The notes: generated by a model not told the origin, from the letters alone. A stretch of DNA of 64,000 nt from Clostridiales bacterium UBA6114 (GCA_002423435.1 DIWE01000008.1:1-64000), one strand, 5' to 3'; shown: positions 54,434 to 62,562, counted from the stretch's first letter. Numbers and translations are program-made.

Positions 54434-55303
54434 TTACCTCCTTGCCTTTAATTCTTGATCTAGCTGACAATAGCAATCTTGCAACTGCGCGTCGTCTAGC
54501 CCCGCAATATGATAGGTAAAATTGTCCTCCATAAAGTTGAAGCCGCTGCCCTTTTTTGTATGGGAAATCAGACAGACAGGCTTTTTGTTTTCTTCAAAGC
54601 CCACATCGGGCAGATCGGAAAGTGCGGCGGCCACCTGTTCCATATTATTGCCATCGTCAATATGCCGTACATCCCAGCCAAACGATCTCCATTTTTTGTC
54701 CAAAGGTTCAATTCCTAAGGTTTTTTCCGTTGTATTTGCCACTGAATATTTATTTCTGTCCACGATTGCCACAAGATTCCCGAGACGATAATGAGCCGCT
54801 GCCATCGCGGCTTCCCAATTTGTTCCTTCCTGAAGCTCTCCATCGCCAGTTATACAATAGATCCTTTGCTTTGTATCATTCGCGCGGTATGCTAAGGCAA
54901 GGCCTGTGGCGATCGGCATGCCATGTCCCAGCGAGCCCGTAGAAAACTCAAACTGGGGCAGGTATTTACGATTGGGATGCATTCCGAAGCGCCCCCCTAC
55001 CGTATTGTATTCCTCGCACACCTGATCAATTGTATAAAAGCCCTTGTCTACCAGTATGTTATAAATCAGGCATCCAGCATGCCCTTTGCTCAGGATAAGT
55101 CTGTCTCTATTCGGATCTTCAAAATACGTAACATCGTTCGGCCTTAAAAATTGATAATAAAGTGCCGTTGCAACCTCACATACCGATAATGCACCACCGA
55201 GATGCACATTCCCGGTACGGTTGCACATTGTCACAAGCAGTCTACGAATATCATTTGCTTTATCAGCAAGTTTGTTAACTATTTTCACATCCACATTCGA
55301 CAT
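54434..55303 (-). CDS. Transketolase N-terminal subunit (split enzyme)
   Basis: 289 residues, GGAGGTG site. ThDP/Mg-binding motif GDGELQEGTNWEAAMAAAHY with NKY(S) downstream; HLGGALSVCEVATALYY and GSLGHGMPIATGLALAYR are typical of transketolase. Transfers two-carbon ketol units between sugar phosphates when paired with the next gene's product. Follows the RpiB-like gene by about 55 bases. Confidence 0.93.
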   Translation of the reverse strand: MSNVDVKIVNKLADKANDIRRLLVTMCNRTGNVHLGGALSVCEVATALYYQFLRPNDVTYFEDPNRDRLILSKGHAGCLIYNILVDKGFYTIDQVCEEYNTVGGRFGMHPNRKYLPQFEFSTGSLGHGMPIATGLALAYRANDTKQRIYCITGDGELQEGTNWEAAMAAAHYRLGNLVAIVDRNKYSVANTTEKTLGIEPLDKKWRSFGWDVRHIDDGNNMEQVAAALSDLPDVGFEENKKPVCLISHTKKGSGFNFMEDNFTYHIAGLDDAQLQDCYCQLDQELKARR

Positions 55304-55357
55304 TTTAACACCTCCATAGTGTTTTTATACTTTGTTTCCTCCTCAACGGTGAGTGGC

Positions 55358-55999
55358 TTACCCGATCAGTTGCTTTATGTAACTCAGTAGCTCTTCGTTT
55401 TGACAGTTGGGATAGAAATAATCCTTAAAGTACTTGTTGCTTAAGGTGTATTTCAGGGAATCCCTGTCGTAAGCCTTAAATATTTCCATTATTGGCCTGT
55501 GGGTGACTTCTTTTGTATAATCCAGCTCTTTCTTATAACCGATGCATAATTGGTCGGTGACGGGATCAATGTACTTACCGGCGGGTTTAGGCATGAACAG
55601 TTGCTCAAACATCATCTCCAGATTTATCTCACCTGCCCAGCCAAATCCCTTAAAGAAGGGAGTTGAGACGGCATTGACATAGTTGATTTCGCCAACAAGC
55701 TTTGCATCGACGGGATCAACTATAAACCCACACTGCACGCCCGGGAACGCATTGGACGCAATCATAGCGCCCATTCCCGTTCCACAGCCAGTTACAACAA
55801 AGTCTACAGCTTTTCCATTTAGCAGTATCGCATTCAAAAGCGCCAATTGATTGTAAGAAATTTGATAAGATTCGTCAGAAGGATAGGAGCCGTAATTGAA
55901 CGACGTATGCCCATATTGGTCGGCCACTTTTTTTAAGGTCTCATATACGATCGTATTTCTGCTAGACTGTGTTGCTTCCATACATAGCGCGATTTTCAT
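55358..55999 (-). CDS. RpiB/LacA/LacB-family sugar-phosphate isomerase
   Basis: 213 residues, GGAAGG site. N-terminal part matches RpiB/LacAB: VVTGCGTGMGAMIASNAFPGVQCGF, with the catalytic cysteine in GCGTG and the asparagine-rich NAFPG loop. The C-terminal 70 residues are longer than RpiB (about 150) and unassigned. It likely interconverts an aldose and ketose phosphate or a related acid. It may supply the substrate of the split transketolase downstream. Confidence 0.85.
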   Translation of the reverse strand: MKIALCMEATQSSRNTIVYETLKKVADQYGHTSFNYGSYPSDESYQISYNQLALLNAILLNGKAVDFVVTGCGTGMGAMIASNAFPGVQCGFIVDPVDAKLVGEINYVNAVSTPFFKGFGWAGEINLEMMFEQLFMPKPAGKYIDPVTDQLCIGYKKELDYTKEVTHRPIMEIFKAYDRDSLKYTLSNKYFKDYFYPNCQNEELLSYIKQLIG

Positions 56000-56122
56000 T
56001 TTCTTTCCTTCCTTTTCATATTATATTTTGAAACATTTTCATTGCAGAAATAAATACCTGCTCTTCTATGCTAAAATCGACCTATCGTTAGCTGTGAATC
56101 AAGATGGCTCAAATACGGTGTT

Positions 56123-56926
56123 CTACAGCGAACGAATACTCATTTCATAACGATCCAAGTTCTTATAATAATTCCAGTTTTTGGTGCTAAGCCATTTGTA
56201 ACGATCCATGCAGTTGGCATACCAGAGACGCTCGAGTTCAATTGCCTTAATGTATGCCTTTTGCAGCAGATCCTCACAGACGGCTTCCGAAGAAAAGATC
56301 GCCTTTTTTGATTCACAACCTACCGGGAAAGTCTTGGCCATCTTCCTTAAAAACAAGATACTGTTCTGATTAAGATAGCCGCCCAGTGTACATTCCTTTT
56401 GAGGGAAGGCCTTTATCCATTTACCGCAGATATCATAGCAGGCATTGAATACTTGGCTACTATTACATTCTTCAGGCATAAGATTCATGGAACCAGCAAG
56501 GTCCACGCGGCCGATATCGAGCCCTTTCAAATGAACATTTTCCGCCAGGGCAAGAATTTGACTGAACGCTTCAAGGCCGCTAACTGTCTCAATGTTGATC
56601 AACAGGTCCAACGCCTCAAATTCATCTGGGTGAAAAACTGTTTGGGCCGCTCCAATAAATTTTTTAACCGAATATGCCGATTCGATCATCGGCGCCACTA
56701 TTTGATTCGCACCGATTGAGCGTGCGAACTGCATATCTGTAATTGCTTCGCATCCGCCGATCTTTATTGTCAAATTTACGCCCGCCCGTACTGTGATTTC
56801 TTTTAGACGCAGCATTTCCTCTAGTTGTAAGCCCTCGCACTCAAATTCACCCTTGACGCCGGTTAAAAAATATCTCTCTCGCATTTCTTTAAGTAGATCA
56901 ACCATCTGATTTTCTAGAGTGTTCAT
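56123..56926 (-). CDS. HpcH/HpaI aldolase / citrate-lyase-beta family protein
   Basis: 267 residues from ATG 56,926 (AAAAGGTGC site); the open frame extends 37 codons upstream through the repeated promoter region. TIM-barrel features: GVKGEFECEGLQLEEMLRLK, the phosphate-like TIKIGGCEAITDMQ, GANQIVAPMIESAYSVKKF, LINIETVSGLEAF and the metal-type GLDIGRVDLAGSM. The family does aldol cleavage of 2-keto-acids or citryl-type CoA esters. Similar proteins also occur in sugar-biosynthesis clusters, so the direction is uncertain. First enzyme downstream of the repeated promoter-like sequence. Confidence 0.8.
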   Translation of the reverse strand: MNTLENQMVDLLKEMRERYFLTGVKGEFECEGLQLEEMLRLKEITVRAGVNLTIKIGGCEAITDMQFARSIGANQIVAPMIESAYSVKKFIGAAQTVFHPDEFEALDLLINIETVSGLEAFSQILALAENVHLKGLDIGRVDLAGSMNLMPEECNSSQVFNACYDICGKWIKAFPQKECTLGGYLNQNSILFLRKMAKTFPVGCESKKAIFSSEAVCEDLLQKAYIKAIELERLWYANCMDRYKWLSTKNWNYYKNLDRYEMSIRSL

Positions 56927-56948
56927 AAACAGCACCTTTTTTATTGTC

Positions 56949-57024
56949 AATATACAGGAGAATAGATAATTTGTCGTCATCCATAAAGATGGATTTTTTA
57001 TGTCATACATTTTGCAAATAATAT
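56949..57024. repeat. Direct repeat copy 1 (upstream of aldolase gene)
   Basis: A 76-base sequence almost identical to 58,027-58,102. It contains, on the minus strand, TTTATG-17-TATTCT as a promoter candidate, and ATGTATGACAT, an 11-base dyad of the GntR-operator type. It lies directly upstream of the aldolase start. Confidence 0.75.
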
Positions 57025-57078
57025 GCTCTGCAATCATCTGACCTCAATAAACCATGTGTTTTAAATCCCAAACAAAGA

Positions 57079-57117
57079 CAGAGCGGTGGCCAAATGATTG
57101 ATTTGACCACCGCTCTG
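57079..57117. terminator. Terminator between YhcH gene and aldolase gene
   Basis: 17-base arms (CAGAGCGGTGGCCAAAT with its near complement, one mismatch) with a 5-base loop GATTG. T-rich on both sides (TTTTTGTTTG on the plus strand, CTTTGTTTG on the minus), 22 bases after the YhcH gene stop. Ends transcription from YhcH, so the aldolase needs its own promoter. Confidence 0.75.
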
Positions 57118-57138
57118 TTTTTGTTTGATAATTGTTGT

Positions 57139-57591
57139 TTAGTCCTTTATTCGCACTTTCATGTTGATCTTTTTAAGCTCTTCGCCATCCCCGACAGAGG
57201 GTGCGTGCTTTTCATGCGGAAAGATCACCATAAAGTAGCCGGACTTCATAGGGAAAAGCTCAATCTGGTTGCCCTTATAATATGTGACATCATTCTCGAC
57301 GCTGTAGGGCTTCAATACTTCGTAATCGTTACTCAATGAGATGCCGATCCACTCACTACCCTCAATAATATACTGGACATCCGCATAACAGGTATGGGCT
57401 TCAATCGTTCGCTCTTCAAGCGGTACGGTCTTAACAGCAGATCGCACAGTGGCGTAAACGCCATCGCAAATCTCATATCTGCCGGGTTCTTCTTCATTGT
57501 AGTTTTCAAGGAATTCAAATGCCTTAAGGAATTTCTCGTTCAGGGGATACCGGGAATAATTCTCGAGCCGATCATAAATCAATTTGTACAC
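57139..57591 (-). CDS. YhcH/YjgK/YiaL family protein (cupin-like, sugar-acid pathway)
   Basis: 150 residues from a GTG. The cupin-like metal-site motif is EAHTCYADVQYIIEGSE (about 63-80), and the C-terminal FPHEKHAPSVG supplies further histidines. Relatives are NanQ (sialic acid anomerase-like), YiaL (2,3-diketo-L-gulonate pathway) and EbgC. This supports a sugar or sugar-acid substrate for the cluster. Stands alone between a terminator and a 430-base AT-rich stretch. Confidence 0.88.
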   Translation of the reverse strand: MYKLIYDRLENYSRYPLNEKFLKAFEFLENYNEEEPGRYEICDGVYATVRSAVKTVPLEERTIEAHTCYADVQYIIEGSEWIGISLSNDYEVLKPYSVENDVTYYKGNQIELFPMKSGYFMVIFPHEKHAPSVGDGEELKKINMKVRIKD

Positions 57592-58026
57592 CGCCTTTTT
57601 ATATTTTGGAGTATTCTACTACCCTTACTGGTATCTTTCCATTTGTAAAACGCTATTTATCATTGCTGTTAATCACCGTAACGGAAAATAACAAAAATCT
57701 TATATAATAATTTTTCGTGATCTTCACATGTTAAGCGAAGCAATATCAGTGCTTACGGATGATGAGATATATATTCTAGAGAATCCAGATTCCTGCGTCT
57801 TCTCATCTCTTACTGTGTCTATAGGCGGAGATACCGCGTTCGAGCTAGGATCGGGGAAGTTCTGATCCGCGGGTAGTACGATACCTATGAGTGCTAGATT
57901 TTTGAAGAATGGCGATTAACTTTGGGTGAAATGCTAAAAACTTTCCGAATCTCAGCCATACGCTATCCGTCCATAGTTCGATCATAATATTTCCTAGCGC
58001 ATTTTCAATCAACGTTTTTTGTTATT

Positions 58027-58102
58027 AATATACAGGAGAATAGACAATTTGTCGTCATTCTTAAAGATGGATTTTTTCGTCATACATTTTGCATAACAAT
58101 AT
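58027..58102. repeat. Direct repeat copy 2
   Basis: Same orientation as 56,949-57,024, with a few substitutions and a one-base indel. The promoter-like TTTAAG-17-TATTCT and the ATGTATGACG-like dyad are largely kept, though the dyad's second half is changed. It is 435 bases before the YhcH gene. Confidence 0.75.
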
Positions 58103-58328
58103 ATTTTACCTTAAGGGCATACTACTGGCAGAGCCTCAAGCTCATTGAATGATCTTTCTTTTACATTAGATGCCCCACCACCCTTAAAAGGGTAATTTCT
58201 CATTATATAGCTCTTTTGTACTTCCGGAAGCTTACTTTTCTTAATTTTCTCCGCTTCGCTTCGGGGAACGTAAATATATAACTTTTTCCCATGGGCCTAG
58301 CCATGGTTGTCACAAAGGACAGTCAAAA

Positions 58329-58400
58329 CCTCCGGCTAAGTCGGAGGCTTGAGGCTGTCGACAAAGTCGATTTGGAGAGGAGTCCGCAAGCGGCTTTGTC
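58329..58400. repeat. Structured hairpin pair before the terminator-like stem
   Basis: CCTCCG/CGGAGG (58,329-58,334 and 58,342-58,347) and GACAAAG/CTTTGTC (58,360-58,366 and 58,394-58,400). With the next stem they make a compact folded region, possibly an RNA or a remnant of a dispersed element. Confidence 0.4.
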
Positions 58401-58408
58401 TACACTCT

Positions 58409-58442
58409 GAGGCGGCCCTAAAAATACTTTTAGGGCCGCCTC
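58409..58442. terminator. Strong terminator-like stem
   Basis: Perfect 15-bp stem GAGGCGGCCCTAAAA/TTTTAGGGCCGCCTC, loop ATAC, followed by TTTC. Lies upstream of the two-component genes and would insulate them from any plus-strand transcription. Confidence 0.65.
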
Positions 58443-58450
58443 TTTCTGCC

Positions 58451-58504
58451 AAAATCGTCAAAATTAATTTAAGCGGCAAAATCCGGGTATTTCTCAAAAC
58501 ACTT
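58451..58504 (+). promoter_or_regulatory. 54-bp conserved box, copy A (upstream of sensor kinase)
   Basis: Matches 61,311-61,364 at 46 of 54 positions without gaps. The conserved cores are AAAATCGTCAAAAT-AATTTAA and AAATCCGG-TATTT-TCAAAACACTT. A weak promoter (TTAAAT-16-TAATAT) follows a few bases later. Position and repetition fit a binding site for the response regulator encoded downstream (autoregulation). Confidence 0.65.
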
Positions 58505-58749
58505 TTCTTAATTTAAATAAATGATTAAAATAGTTAATATCCGACGGGCACAAAGGGGATTCGTTCGGAAAATTAAATTACAAAATCAGCAGGTATTTTT
58601 TTTATTTTTTTGCTATGATATAGTGAAGGTATATTGCTTTTGCTTCTTAAATGATCCTTTTTAATATACATATGGGATTTTTGTTTCGCGAAAAAGGAAA
58701 CTTGTCGTGTGAAATTTGAAGAGGACTCCTAAGCGATATTGGAGGCCAT

Positions 58750-60447
58750 ATGTATAACGGCAGCGGATTTTATAATGAGGGGAAGCAGTTTGTGTACATA
58801 CTGATTATCGTTGCAGCCGCCGCTGCACTGCTTTGGCTTGCCCGGGATTTCCGGGCCAATTTAGGGCGCAAAACGTTGCGCTCGAAAATCAACTGGCTTG
58901 TTTTGCTGGTGGTGTTCATTGTTTTATTCTTGGTTTTGTCCGCATTTTCCTTTATCGTGATCAAAACCCGCTTCAACGAATTGGGGCAAAGGGCTTTGTC
59001 GACGGCCAAGGTCGTGGCGGAAATGCCGGAGATCATCAAAGCCCTGGATGACAGCGACCCGTCCGCCGTGATACAGCCCATCACCGAAAAAATCCGCCGG
59101 CAGACGGGGGCCAGCTATATCAATGTGGCCAGCATGAGCCTCATCACCTACAGCGACTTAAAACCGCAGAATATCGGCCGGATGCTTGTCGGGGACGATT
59201 ATATCAGGGTGCTGCTCGGAGAATACAGCATCAGCCAGGACGAGAGCACCTTGGGCCTGAAGGTGCGTGCCAAAGCCCCCGTCATCGGGGCGGACAACGG
59301 TCAGCGCGGAATCGTGGTGGTCGGGTTTAACGTCGGCAATATCTGGAGAGAGACCTATTATTACCTGATCGTCATCGCCCTTGTCGGCATATTGGGGCTC
59401 GGCGCCGGATTTATCGGGGCTTATCTGCTCTCCGGCCACGTCAAAAAACAGATCCTGAATATGGAACCCTCCGAAATCGCTTTCCTCGCCGAGGAGCAGG
59501 CCGCGATTCTGGATTCCATCAGGGAGGGGATCGTCGCGGTCGACATAAACGGCAAAATCACCGCCTGCAACCACGAGGCCAAACGGCTGCTTGAGATCGA
59601 ACCGTCGGAAAATATTCTGGGCAGGCATGTAACCGACGTGATCCGGCATTCCCGTCTGCCCGAGCTTTTGTCAACGGGGACCGTCCATCTGGACCAGCCG
59701 ATGATCCTCGGAAATACGCTCGTCATCGTAAACCGCGTCCCTGTCCGGCACGCCGGCAAAGTGATCGGCGCCGTTTCCTCCTTCAGGGATAAAATGCAGC
59801 TCGAGCAGATCGACCGCCGCCTTGCCGATGTCGGGCGATACGTGGACGACCTGCGCAGCCAGCGCCATGAGGCGATGAATCGCCTGCATACGATTGCCGG
59901 GCTGATTAAAATCAGGGAATATGATCTTGCGGCGAAGCTGATCGATCAGGTGAGCGACGAGCAGCAGCGCGTCCTGGAGTTTTTTCTGGCCAGAATCCGG
60001 GATTCCGCGGTTGTCGGAATCCTGCTCGGCAAAATGCACAGGGCCAATGAAATCGGTGTCCGTCTTGTGGTCGATCCGAAGTCCCACCTGCTTAACAACT
60101 GCATGCACAGGGAGCTTGTCGTGACGATACTCGGAAATGCCATCGAGAATTCCTTCGAGGCCTTTTTGAACTGGGAGCATAAAACCAGGGAGGGCGTCGT
60201 CACAGTTTATATCAACGATGAAACCGAGCAGTTGACCATCCGGATCAAAGACACGGGTCCGGGAGTAGATCCCGAAATCAAAGACCGGATCTTTGAAGAC
60301 GGCGTCAGCACGAAGGGTGCCGGCCGGGGATTCGGGCTTGCATTGATCAGAAGCCGCATGGCCAATATTGGCGGCACCCTCGAGATTGAGTCCTCTGCCG
60401 AAGGCACTGTTTTTAAAGCCGTTTTACCGAAACAGATCATCAAATGA
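58750..60447 (+). CDS. CitA/DcuS/DctS-family sensor histidine kinase
   Basis: 565 residues. Membrane segments at about 14-31, 49-71 and 204-227; the extracytoplasmic Cache/PAS-like sensor lies between the last two (about 72-203). A cytoplasmic PAS domain (about 252-350) is followed by a SpoOB-type H-box with His373 (SQRHEAMNRLH) and a HATPase with NAIENSFEAF, KDTGPGVDP and GFGLAL. This family senses external di/tricarboxylates. One more N-terminal membrane segment than usual is present. Together with the next gene it probably controls the adjacent TTT transporter. Confidence 0.93.
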   Translation: MYNGSGFYNEGKQFVYILIIVAAAAALLWLARDFRANLGRKTLRSKINWLVLLVVFIVLFLVLSAFSFIVIKTRFNELGQRALSTAKVVAEMPEIIKALDDSDPSAVIQPITEKIRRQTGASYINVASMSLITYSDLKPQNIGRMLVGDDYIRVLLGEYSISQDESTLGLKVRAKAPVIGADNGQRGIVVVGFNVGNIWRETYYYLIVIALVGILGLGAGFIGAYLLSGHVKKQILNMEPSEIAFLAEEQAAILDSIREGIVAVDINGKITACNHEAKRLLEIEPSENILGRHVTDVIRHSRLPELLSTGTVHLDQPMILGNTLVIVNRVPVRHAGKVIGAVSSFRDKMQLEQIDRRLADVGRYVDDLRSQRHEAMNRLHTIAGLIKIREYDLAAKLIDQVSDEQQRVLEFFLARIRDSAVVGILLGKMHRANEIGVRLVVDPKSHLLNNCMHRELVVTILGNAIENSFEAFLNWEHKTREGVVTVYINDETEQLTIRIKDTGPGVDPEIKDRIFEDGVSTKGAGRGFGLALIRSRMANIGGTLEIESSAEGTVFKAVLPKQIIK

Positions 60448-60475
60448 GAATCTATTTTGGAGGTAGGGATGTAGA

Positions 60476-61159
60476 GTGGAAAGAAAAGCGCTCAGCGTAA
60501 TCGTTGTTGACGATGACTTCATGATTGCCAAGGTGCACAAAAAATTTATCGAGTCTGAAATGGGCTACCGGGTTGTTGCCACTACCTACAATTATGAACA
60601 GACACTGGATGAAGTAAAAAAGACGCGGCCCGATCTGCTCGTCCTAGACGTATATCTGCCGGACCGGTCCGGGATCGAGCTTTTACGCACTTTGCGCTCC
60701 CAGTGCATCCCCTGCGATGTGATCCTGATAACCGCGGCCACGGAGAAGGAGGTGGCCGAGGAGGGCTTCAGGCTCGGCGTTTTTGATTACCTGATCAAGC
60801 CGTTTTTATTGGATCATTTAAAAGAATCCCTTGTAAAATACCAGCAGTACAAGGAGTGTCTGTCATTAAGAGCCAATGTGAATCAGGATATTGTGGACGA
60901 TCTCAAAAAGATCCGCTCAATGGCTCCTGTAAAGCAGCTGCAGACCGGGATCGATTTCAGGACCCTTGAGCATATCAAGGCGTCTTTGATGAAAACAGGG
61001 GATTTCCAAAGCGCCGAGGAAGTCGCGAGGCTTGCCAAGGTCAGCCGTTCCACGGCCCGAACATATCTTTCGTACCTTGTCGAAGAGAACATCGTAGAGG
61101 AAAAGCTGCAGTACGGCGCGGTCGGAAGGCCGCAAAGGCTGTACAATCTCAGATTTTAA
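60476..61159 (+). CDS. CitB/DcuR/DctR-family response regulator
   Basis: 227 residues from a GTG, 28 bases after the kinase stop. Receiver domain with the acidic DDD (12-14), phosphoacceptor Asp58 (LLVLDVYLP), Thr in LITAAT and Lys in LIKPF. The C-terminal helix-turn-helix (about 178-222) contains SAEEVARLAKVSRSTARTYLSYL and GRPQRLYNL, typical of citrate/malate regulators. Likely target: the paired box upstream of its own operon and of tctC. Confidence 0.94.
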   Translation: MERKALSVIVVDDDFMIAKVHKKFIESEMGYRVVATTYNYEQTLDEVKKTRPDLLVLDVYLPDRSGIELLRTLRSQCIPCDVILITAATEKEVAEEGFRLGVFDYLIKPFLLDHLKESLVKYQQYKECLSLRANVNQDIVDDLKKIRSMAPVKQLQTGIDFRTLEHIKASLMKTGDFQSAEEVARLAKVSRSTARTYLSYLVEENIVEEKLQYGAVGRPQRLYNLRF

Positions 61160-61215
61160 TCCGCGTTTCGGGCCGCACTGACGCGGCGCAAAACAAGGGC
61201 ATTTCCTGAATAAGT

Positions 61216-61257
61216 CTCCGGGTTGGTGTAACATAGGCGCTGACCCGGAGTTTTTTT
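61216..61257 (+). terminator. Rho-independent terminator after the response regulator
   Basis: CTCCGGGT/ACCCGGAG 8-bp stem (61,216-61,223 and 61,243-61,250) followed by seven Ts. It separates the two-component operon from the transporter operon. Confidence 0.8.
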
Positions 61258-61310
61258 GCTATAAAAAAACCAAATTTAAGTGCGTGGCGCTCGCCGCCAG
61301 GGCCGTTATT

Positions 61311-61364
61311 AAAATCGTCAAAATGAATTTAACTGATTAAATCCGGCTATTTTTCAAAACACTT
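61311..61364 (+). promoter_or_regulatory. 54-bp conserved box, copy B (upstream of tctC)
   Basis: Same sequence as 58,451-58,504 (46 of 54). It ends ten bases before a good -35, the usual place for an activator site, and is the best candidate operator for the neighbouring response regulator. Confidence 0.7.
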
Positions 61365-61373
61365 CCCCGATTT

Positions 61374-61402
61374 TTGCAAACTTATTAGAATGATGATAAA
61401 AC
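61374..61402 (+). promoter_or_regulatory. Predicted promoter of the second TTT operon
   Basis: TTGCAA, 17 bases, TAAAAC, about 100 bases before the tctC ATG. The weak -10 and the box just upstream fit an activated promoter. Confidence 0.55.
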
Positions 61403-61503
61403 CAAAGCGATTTATGCGGGATGCCGAAGGAGGGAGAGACGGGAATCAGCGCAGCATGTTCAGCGTCCAGCCTGCCAAAGCTTAATTTAAGGAGGTATGT
61501 CAA

Positions 61504-62562
61504 ATGAAGAAAAGGATTAAGTGGATCGCTTTATTTTCCGCAATGGTTTTGTTGTTTGCCGGATGCGCAAATTCGACGCCCTCAGCCGCTCCGGAAAGCT
61601 CCGATACCGCCGGTGCCGCAGCCCCCGCGTCGGAGCCCGCCCAAAAAACCTGGCAGCCGGATGCAACGCTCGAATTTATAGCGGCCGGAGGCCCTGGAGG
61701 CGGTTACGATATCTTGTGCCGCACGATGGAACAGGTGCTTAACAAGAATAAGCTGGTCAGCCAGCCGATCATTATTACCAACAAGTCCGGCGGCGGCGGG
61801 TCCACGGGCTGGGCTTACTTAAACTCCCACAAGGGAGGCGGGAATTCACTCGCGGCGATCTCCGCCCTGATCGTCCAGAACAACCTGCTCGGCACCAGCA
61901 GCCAGACGTATGAGGATTTTACTCCGCTCGCAATGCTGCAGGCGGAATGGGAAGCGATCGCCGTGCCCAAGGATTCGCCGTATAAAACAGGCAAGGAATT
62001 TTTTGACGCGCTCAAGGCGGACCCCTCAAAAATAAATATCGGGGTGGGCCCGACGCTGGGCAACAACGACCATATCCAGTTTCTCACGCTGGCCAAGGCT
62101 TACGGCATAACGGACGTGAGCAAGATCAAGTTTGTCGTATACCCCGGAGCGGGCGGGGAGGAGATCCCGGCGCTCCTCGGCAATCATGTCCAGGCTCTGA
62201 CGATCAGTCTGGGCGAGGTAAAGGAACAATATCTCGGAGGGAACTTAAACATCCTCGGCGTATCGTCCGACAAGCGCCTTGAGGGCGATCTGGGCGATAT
62301 CCCGACCTGGAAGGAGCAGGGCGTCGACCTCGTCTTTCCGCAGTGGCGCGGCGTGATGGGCCCGGGAGAAATGACGCCCGAGCAGATCGCTTACTGGGAC
62401 GATGTTCTCGGGAAAATGGCCGAGACGAAGGATTGGAAGGACGCCATGGAAAATCAGAATATGGATCTGTATTACATGAACTCGGCAGATTTTAAGGCCT
62501 ATCTTGAAAAAGCGACGGAGGAACAGTCGGAGCTCTTAAAGTCCGTAGGCCTGATTAAATAG
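61504..62562 (+). CDS. tctC: TTT transporter substrate-binding lipoprotein TctC (second system)
   Basis: 352 residues, AAGGAGG site. Lipobox LLFAGC (Cys 21), a Pro/Ser/Ala linker and the Bug fold: LEFIAAGGPGGGYDILCRTMEQ, the ligand loop NKSGGGGSTGWAYLNSHKG, and YPGAGGEEIPALLGNHVQAL. Differs clearly from the first TctC at 49.6 kb, so it is not a recent copy. Next to a citrate/malate-type two-component system, so a di- or tricarboxylate ligand is likely. A GC hairpin follows the stop. Confidence 0.94.
   Translation: MKKRIKWIALFSAMVLLFAGCANSTPSAAPESSDTAGAAAPASEPAQKTWQPDATLEFIAAGGPGGGYDILCRTMEQVLNKNKLVSQPIIITNKSGGGGSTGWAYLNSHKGGGNSLAAISALIVQNNLLGTSSQTYEDFTPLAMLQAEWEAIAVPKDSPYKTGKEFFDALKADPSKINIGVGPTLGNNDHIQFLTLAKAYGITDVSKIKFVVYPGAGGEEIPALLGNHVQALTISLGEVKEQYLGGNLNILGVSSDKRLEGDLGDIPTWKEQGVDLVFPQWRGVMGPGEMTPEQIAYWDDVLGKMAETKDWKDAMENQNMDLYYMNSADFKAYLEKATEEQSELLKSVGLIK

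Larger units (their letters stand above)
57592..58749. other. Gene-free 1.16-kb region
   Basis: No convincing gene of normal length. A 45-codon frame with ATG (57,728-57,865, plus) has no ribosome site or recognised family. The stretch holds the second copy of the direct repeat (58,027-58,102), two small hairpins (58,329-58,347 and 58,360-58,400), a strong terminator-like stem (58,409-58,442) and the 54-bp box (58,451-58,504) upstream of the sensor kinase. Loss of one or more genes is plausible, since copy 2 of the repeat looks like a promoter without a gene directly after it. Confidence 0.7.

Noticed and set aside
44983..57591. Leucine biosynthesis locus because of LeuC/LeuD
   Set aside because: No leuA or leuB, and the neighbours are a carboxylate importer, aldolase and transketolase.
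57728..57865. 45-codon frame in the gene-free region
   Set aside because: No ribosome site, no family, surrounded by stop-rich sequence.
56949..58102. Insertion sequence bounded by direct repeats
   Set aside because: The enclosed DNA contains a YhcH gene and no transposase or terminal inverted repeats; the repeat itself looks like a promoter.
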